A DNA stretch of 15,731 nt from Spirochaetia bacterium (GTDB taxonomy: Bacteria; Spirochaetota; Spirochaetia; PWKH01). The notes below the pieces were generated by a model that had not been told where the DNA came from, made no database searches, and saw nothing but the letters and a program-made list of their open reading frames with translations. Of the stretch, positions 13,503 through 15,731 are shown one piece after another (positions within the stretch are counted from its first letter, which is position 1; every line of letters begins with the position of its first letter). The stretch spans positions 1 to 15,731 of the forward strand of contig JAIPFS010000014.1 of assembly GCA_021736545.1 (NCBI GenBank). The letters are read 5' to 3'. The translations under genes were made by a program, and so were the position numbers.

Positions 13503-14984
13503 ATGAATTATTATTTTGTAGGGATATGCGGAACAGGTATGTCGAACCTTGCGGTTATTCTGCATCTTCTCGGCCATACTGTTTCTGGTTCTGATGCAGA
13601 TTCTTCTTTCTATACGTATGCTGATTTAAAACGTTTTGAAATACAGGTTTTTACAGGATTTTCTGAAAAGCGCATCACTAATGATATTGATGCGCTTATT
13701 TATTCTTCTGCTTATAAATCCGCCAGAACAAAAGAGTTGAACATCCCGGAAAATAGTGAAATTCTTGAAGCAGAAAAAAAGAATATAAAAACTTACTCCT
13801 ATGCTGAAATGGCAGGTGTTCTTTCTGCAAAGTACAGCACCATAGCGGTAGCTGGTACGCATGGTAAAACCACAACAACTATGATGTTGGCGTATGCTAT
13901 GCGTGAACTGCACATTCCTGTGCTTGTATTGGCAGGAACTTCCATCGAACAGGAGAAATTTTTGTTTCCTGAAAAAAATCAGTCTTCAGCTAATAAGGGG
14001 CTGTCCCCTGTTCTTATCCTTGAAGCCTGTGAATATCAAGAGCATTTTCAATTATATTCCCCGGACCTTCTTGTGCTTACGAATATTGATTATGATCATG
14101 TCGATTATTACCCTAGCGTTGAAATGTACAGAAAAGCTTTCTTAAAATTAGTCTTGAAGATGTCTCATGAAACCGAGGGAAAAACTGTCTTGTTTAATTT
14201 CGAAGACATCGGTTCACAGAAAGTGTTTGAAATGGCGAATACTCAAGATGATTCAATACAGTCTGTATTTTACGGTGTAGATTCAAAAAATCACAGCCTT
14301 ATATGGTATAAGGGAGAATCCCAAAAATCCCGAATTACAGAGAAGATACAGAGAATGCACCTATCATCCTCCGTTTATACTGGAGGGAAAGCGCTTCAGC
14401 TTGATGCAGCAGCTGCTTTTGCTTCCTGCTGGATGTATCTGCAGCAGAAGGGGATAGAATTAAAAGAAGCTGCTCAAGTCATTGCCCAGGGTATCTCTTC
14501 ATATCCTGGAGCTCGAAGAAGATTAGAAAAGCTGGGCGAAGCTGGCGAGGTTCTCTTCTTTGACGACTATGCGCATCATCCGAAGGAGATTCAAGCAGCC
14601 TTGGAGGAACTCCGTTCTGCCTACCCGCAGCGCCGTCTGGTAGTAGATTTTATCCCCCATACTATAAGCAGGACAAAAGCCTTTGAGAAGGATTTTGCAG
14701 AAGTTCTTTCTGAGCATGCCGATATCATCTTTCTTCAGGAGATTTATGCCTCCATACGGGAAGCCGATATTTCTGCAGATTATTCATCCAGGGCACTTGC
14801 TGAAAGAATTGAAAAAGCGGTATTTTTTCAAAACTATACAGCGGCAATGGAAAATATTCCTTCCAGCTTGAAGAGAGGTGATTTGTTCATTACCATGGGA
14901 GCCGGCGATAACAGGGAACTAGGTATCAGAATTTTTAAGGCTCTAAAACAAAAAGAAATGGAAAAGGAGAGGACGAATATATGA
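13503..14984 (+). CDS. murC: UDP-N-acetylmuramate--L-alanine ligase
   Basis: The 493-residue Mur ligase starts with the Rossmann-like GICGTGMSNLA (8-18) that binds the UDP-sugar. The P-loop AGTHGKTTTT (117-126), the central LEACEYQEHF (173-182) and TNIDYDHVDYY (193-203) follow. The C-terminal domain has FDDYAHHPKEI and the MurC-type DFIPHTISRTKAF and EIYASIRE blocks. It adds L-alanine to UDP-MurNAc with ATP, the first peptide step of peptidoglycan synthesis in the cytoplasm. The EACEY form, in place of the EADES of many MurC proteins, is a variant also seen in clostridial-type MurC. Mpl-type recycling ligases are less likely given the MurC-type C-terminal blocks. A weak AGGGAAG site precedes the ATG. 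The stop overlaps the yicC start (ATGA), so the pair is translationally coupled. Confidence 0.88.
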   Translation: MNYYFVGICGTGMSNLAVILHLLGHTVSGSDADSSFYTYADLKRFEIQVFTGFSEKRITNDIDALIYSSAYKSARTKELNIPENSEILEAEKKNIKTYSYAEMAGVLSAKYSTIAVAGTHGKTTTTMMLAYAMRELHIPVLVLAGTSIEQEKFLFPEKNQSSANKGLSPVLILEACEYQEHFQLYSPDLLVLTNIDYDHVDYYPSVEMYRKAFLKLVLKMSHETEGKTVLFNFEDIGSQKVFEMANTQDDSIQSVFYGVDSKNHSLIWYKGESQKSRITEKIQRMHLSSSVYTGGKALQLDAAAAFASCWMYLQQKGIELKEAAQVIAQGISSYPGARRRLEKLGEAGEVLFFDDYAHHPKEIQAALEELRSAYPQRRLVVDFIPHTISRTKAFEKDFAEVLSEHADIIFLQEIYASIREADISADYSSRALAERIEKAVFFQNYTAAMENIPSSLKRGDLFITMGAGDNRELGIRIFKALKQKEMEKERTNI

Positions 14985-15731
14985 AAAGTATGACAGGATA
15001 TGCCTATCAGGAATTCCAGAATGATGAGGTGCAGCTTCTAGTAGAAGTTAAATCATATAATAATAGATATTTGGATATGACGCTGAATATACCCGCTTTC
15101 CTGAATCCTCTGGAGCCTAAAATTCGTTCACTAATAAAAGGGACTGTCTTAAGAGGCCATGTAGATGTAACTATCCGTCTTAGGAGGCTCTCTATTGATT
15201 CAGAACTCTATGTGGACAAAGATGCGGTACTGAAATACAAGCAGTCATTTCAGGAAATTGCTCAGATAGCAGATATTGATGAAACTCTGCGGCTGTCACA
15301 CTTCATGCATTTGGATGATATTATTAAACCTGTTAAAAACCAGGATATCGAAAAATATGCTGAAATTATCATACCCATGCTTCAGGAAGTAGTAGGAGAG
15401 TATGAGGAAACTCGCCGAAAAGAGGGAGAACTGACAAGGAAGGATATCATTACACAACTTACCGATTTTCGTCAGTCTCTGGAGGATGTTAAAAATTCAG
15501 CGATGCTTCTTGAAGATCGTATTAAAACTACACTGTTGGAAAAATTTGAAGAGCTGTTGGGAAAAGATTATGATGAGAACCGTTTTATGTCCGAAGTAGC
15601 AGTTCTTATGGTAAAATACTCAGTTAATGAAGAACTTCAGAGAATTGAAAGCCATCTGCATCAATTTGAAGCGTTTTTAGAGGAAAAAAATGCGGTGGGC
15701 AAAAAAATTGATTTTCTCTGTCAGGAACTGA
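14981..15731 (+). CDS. yicC: YicC-family endoribonuclease, 3'-truncated by window end
   Basis: The frame opens at the ATG overlapping the murC stop and stays open for 250 codons to the window edge. It starts MKSMTGYAYQEF and continues VEVKSYNNRYLDM, the YicC N-terminal signature (usually MxxSMTGF and VEIRSVNHRYLD). The visible C-terminal part, FLEEKNAVGKKIDFLCQEL, leads into the family's GKKLDFxxQExxREINT motif, so only about 40 residues are missing. YicC proteins are hexameric cytoplasmic endoribonucleases implicated in RNA decay and stationary-phase survival. In many bacteria yicC precedes gmk; here its upstream partner is murC. A GGAGAGG site overlaps the end of murC. Confidence 0.93.
   Translation, partial: MKSMTGYAYQEFQNDEVQLLVEVKSYNNRYLDMTLNIPAFLNPLEPKIRSLIKGTVLRGHVDVTIRLRRLSIDSELYVDKDAVLKYKQSFQEIAQIADIDETLRLSHFMHLDDIIKPVKNQDIEKYAEIIIPMLQEVVGEYEETRRKEGELTRKDIITQLTDFRQSLEDVKNSAMLLEDRIKTTLLEKFEELLGKDYDENRFMSEVAVLMVKYSVNEELQRIESHLHQFEAFLEEKNAVGKKIDFLCQEL

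Overview
This is an AT-rich chromosomal window from a diderm bacterium, most likely a spirochaete. That assignment is an inference from the lipoproteins, the signal-peptide beta-barrel protein with a terminal Phe, and the gene mix of murC, yicC and a chlamydia-like trpR-trpB. Nothing here fixes the genus. I see no rRNA, tRNA, CRISPR array, transposase or phage gene.

Layout: (1) 1-2210 holds the 3' part of a nucleoside-phosphorylase-family gene, convergent with a two-gene unit of a patatin-like lipase and an unrecognised conserved protein. (2) 2211-2559 is a non-coding stretch with nested inverted repeats and a clear terminator. (3) 2560-9877 is the centrepiece, six genes matching the parts list of flavin-based extracellular electron transfer (EET) loci known mainly from Firmicutes. 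They are a lipoprotein with three FMN-binding domains (PplA-like), a NusG-domain-II protein (EetA-like), a Gx-transporter protein fused to an EcfT/CbiQ-like domain (EetB-like), a lipoprotein ApbE flavin transferase (FmnB-like), an NDH-2 with a membrane C-terminus (Ndh2-like), and a polyprenyl diphosphate synthase (DmkB-like). The strand order is -,+,+,-,+,+, so two divergent promoter regions control the set. (4) 10035-11201 is an outer-membrane beta-barrel protein with its own terminator. (5) 11393-12872 is a trpR-trpB operon without trpA, behind a palindromic operator-like region. (6) 13209-15731 holds a small zinc-ribbon protein with a near-consensus promoter, murC, and yicC, which overlaps murC and runs off the window.

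How the genes could work together: Ndh2 would pass electrons from NADH to a demethylmenaquinone-like quinone whose tail is made by DmkB. EetA/EetB would carry electrons outward to FMN groups that the ApbE protein attaches to serines of the PplA-like lipoprotein. The EcfT-like half of EetB suggests flavin supply is physically coupled to this machine. DmkA (UbiA-type prenyltransferase) and a flavin S-component are not in the window. In a diderm cell the final acceptor, and any route across the outer membrane, are open questions.

The most notable regulatory observations are two divergent -35 boxes that overlap by five bases between apbE and ndh2, an apbE transcript that may be leaderless, and a two-palindrome, three-half-site region in front of trpR.
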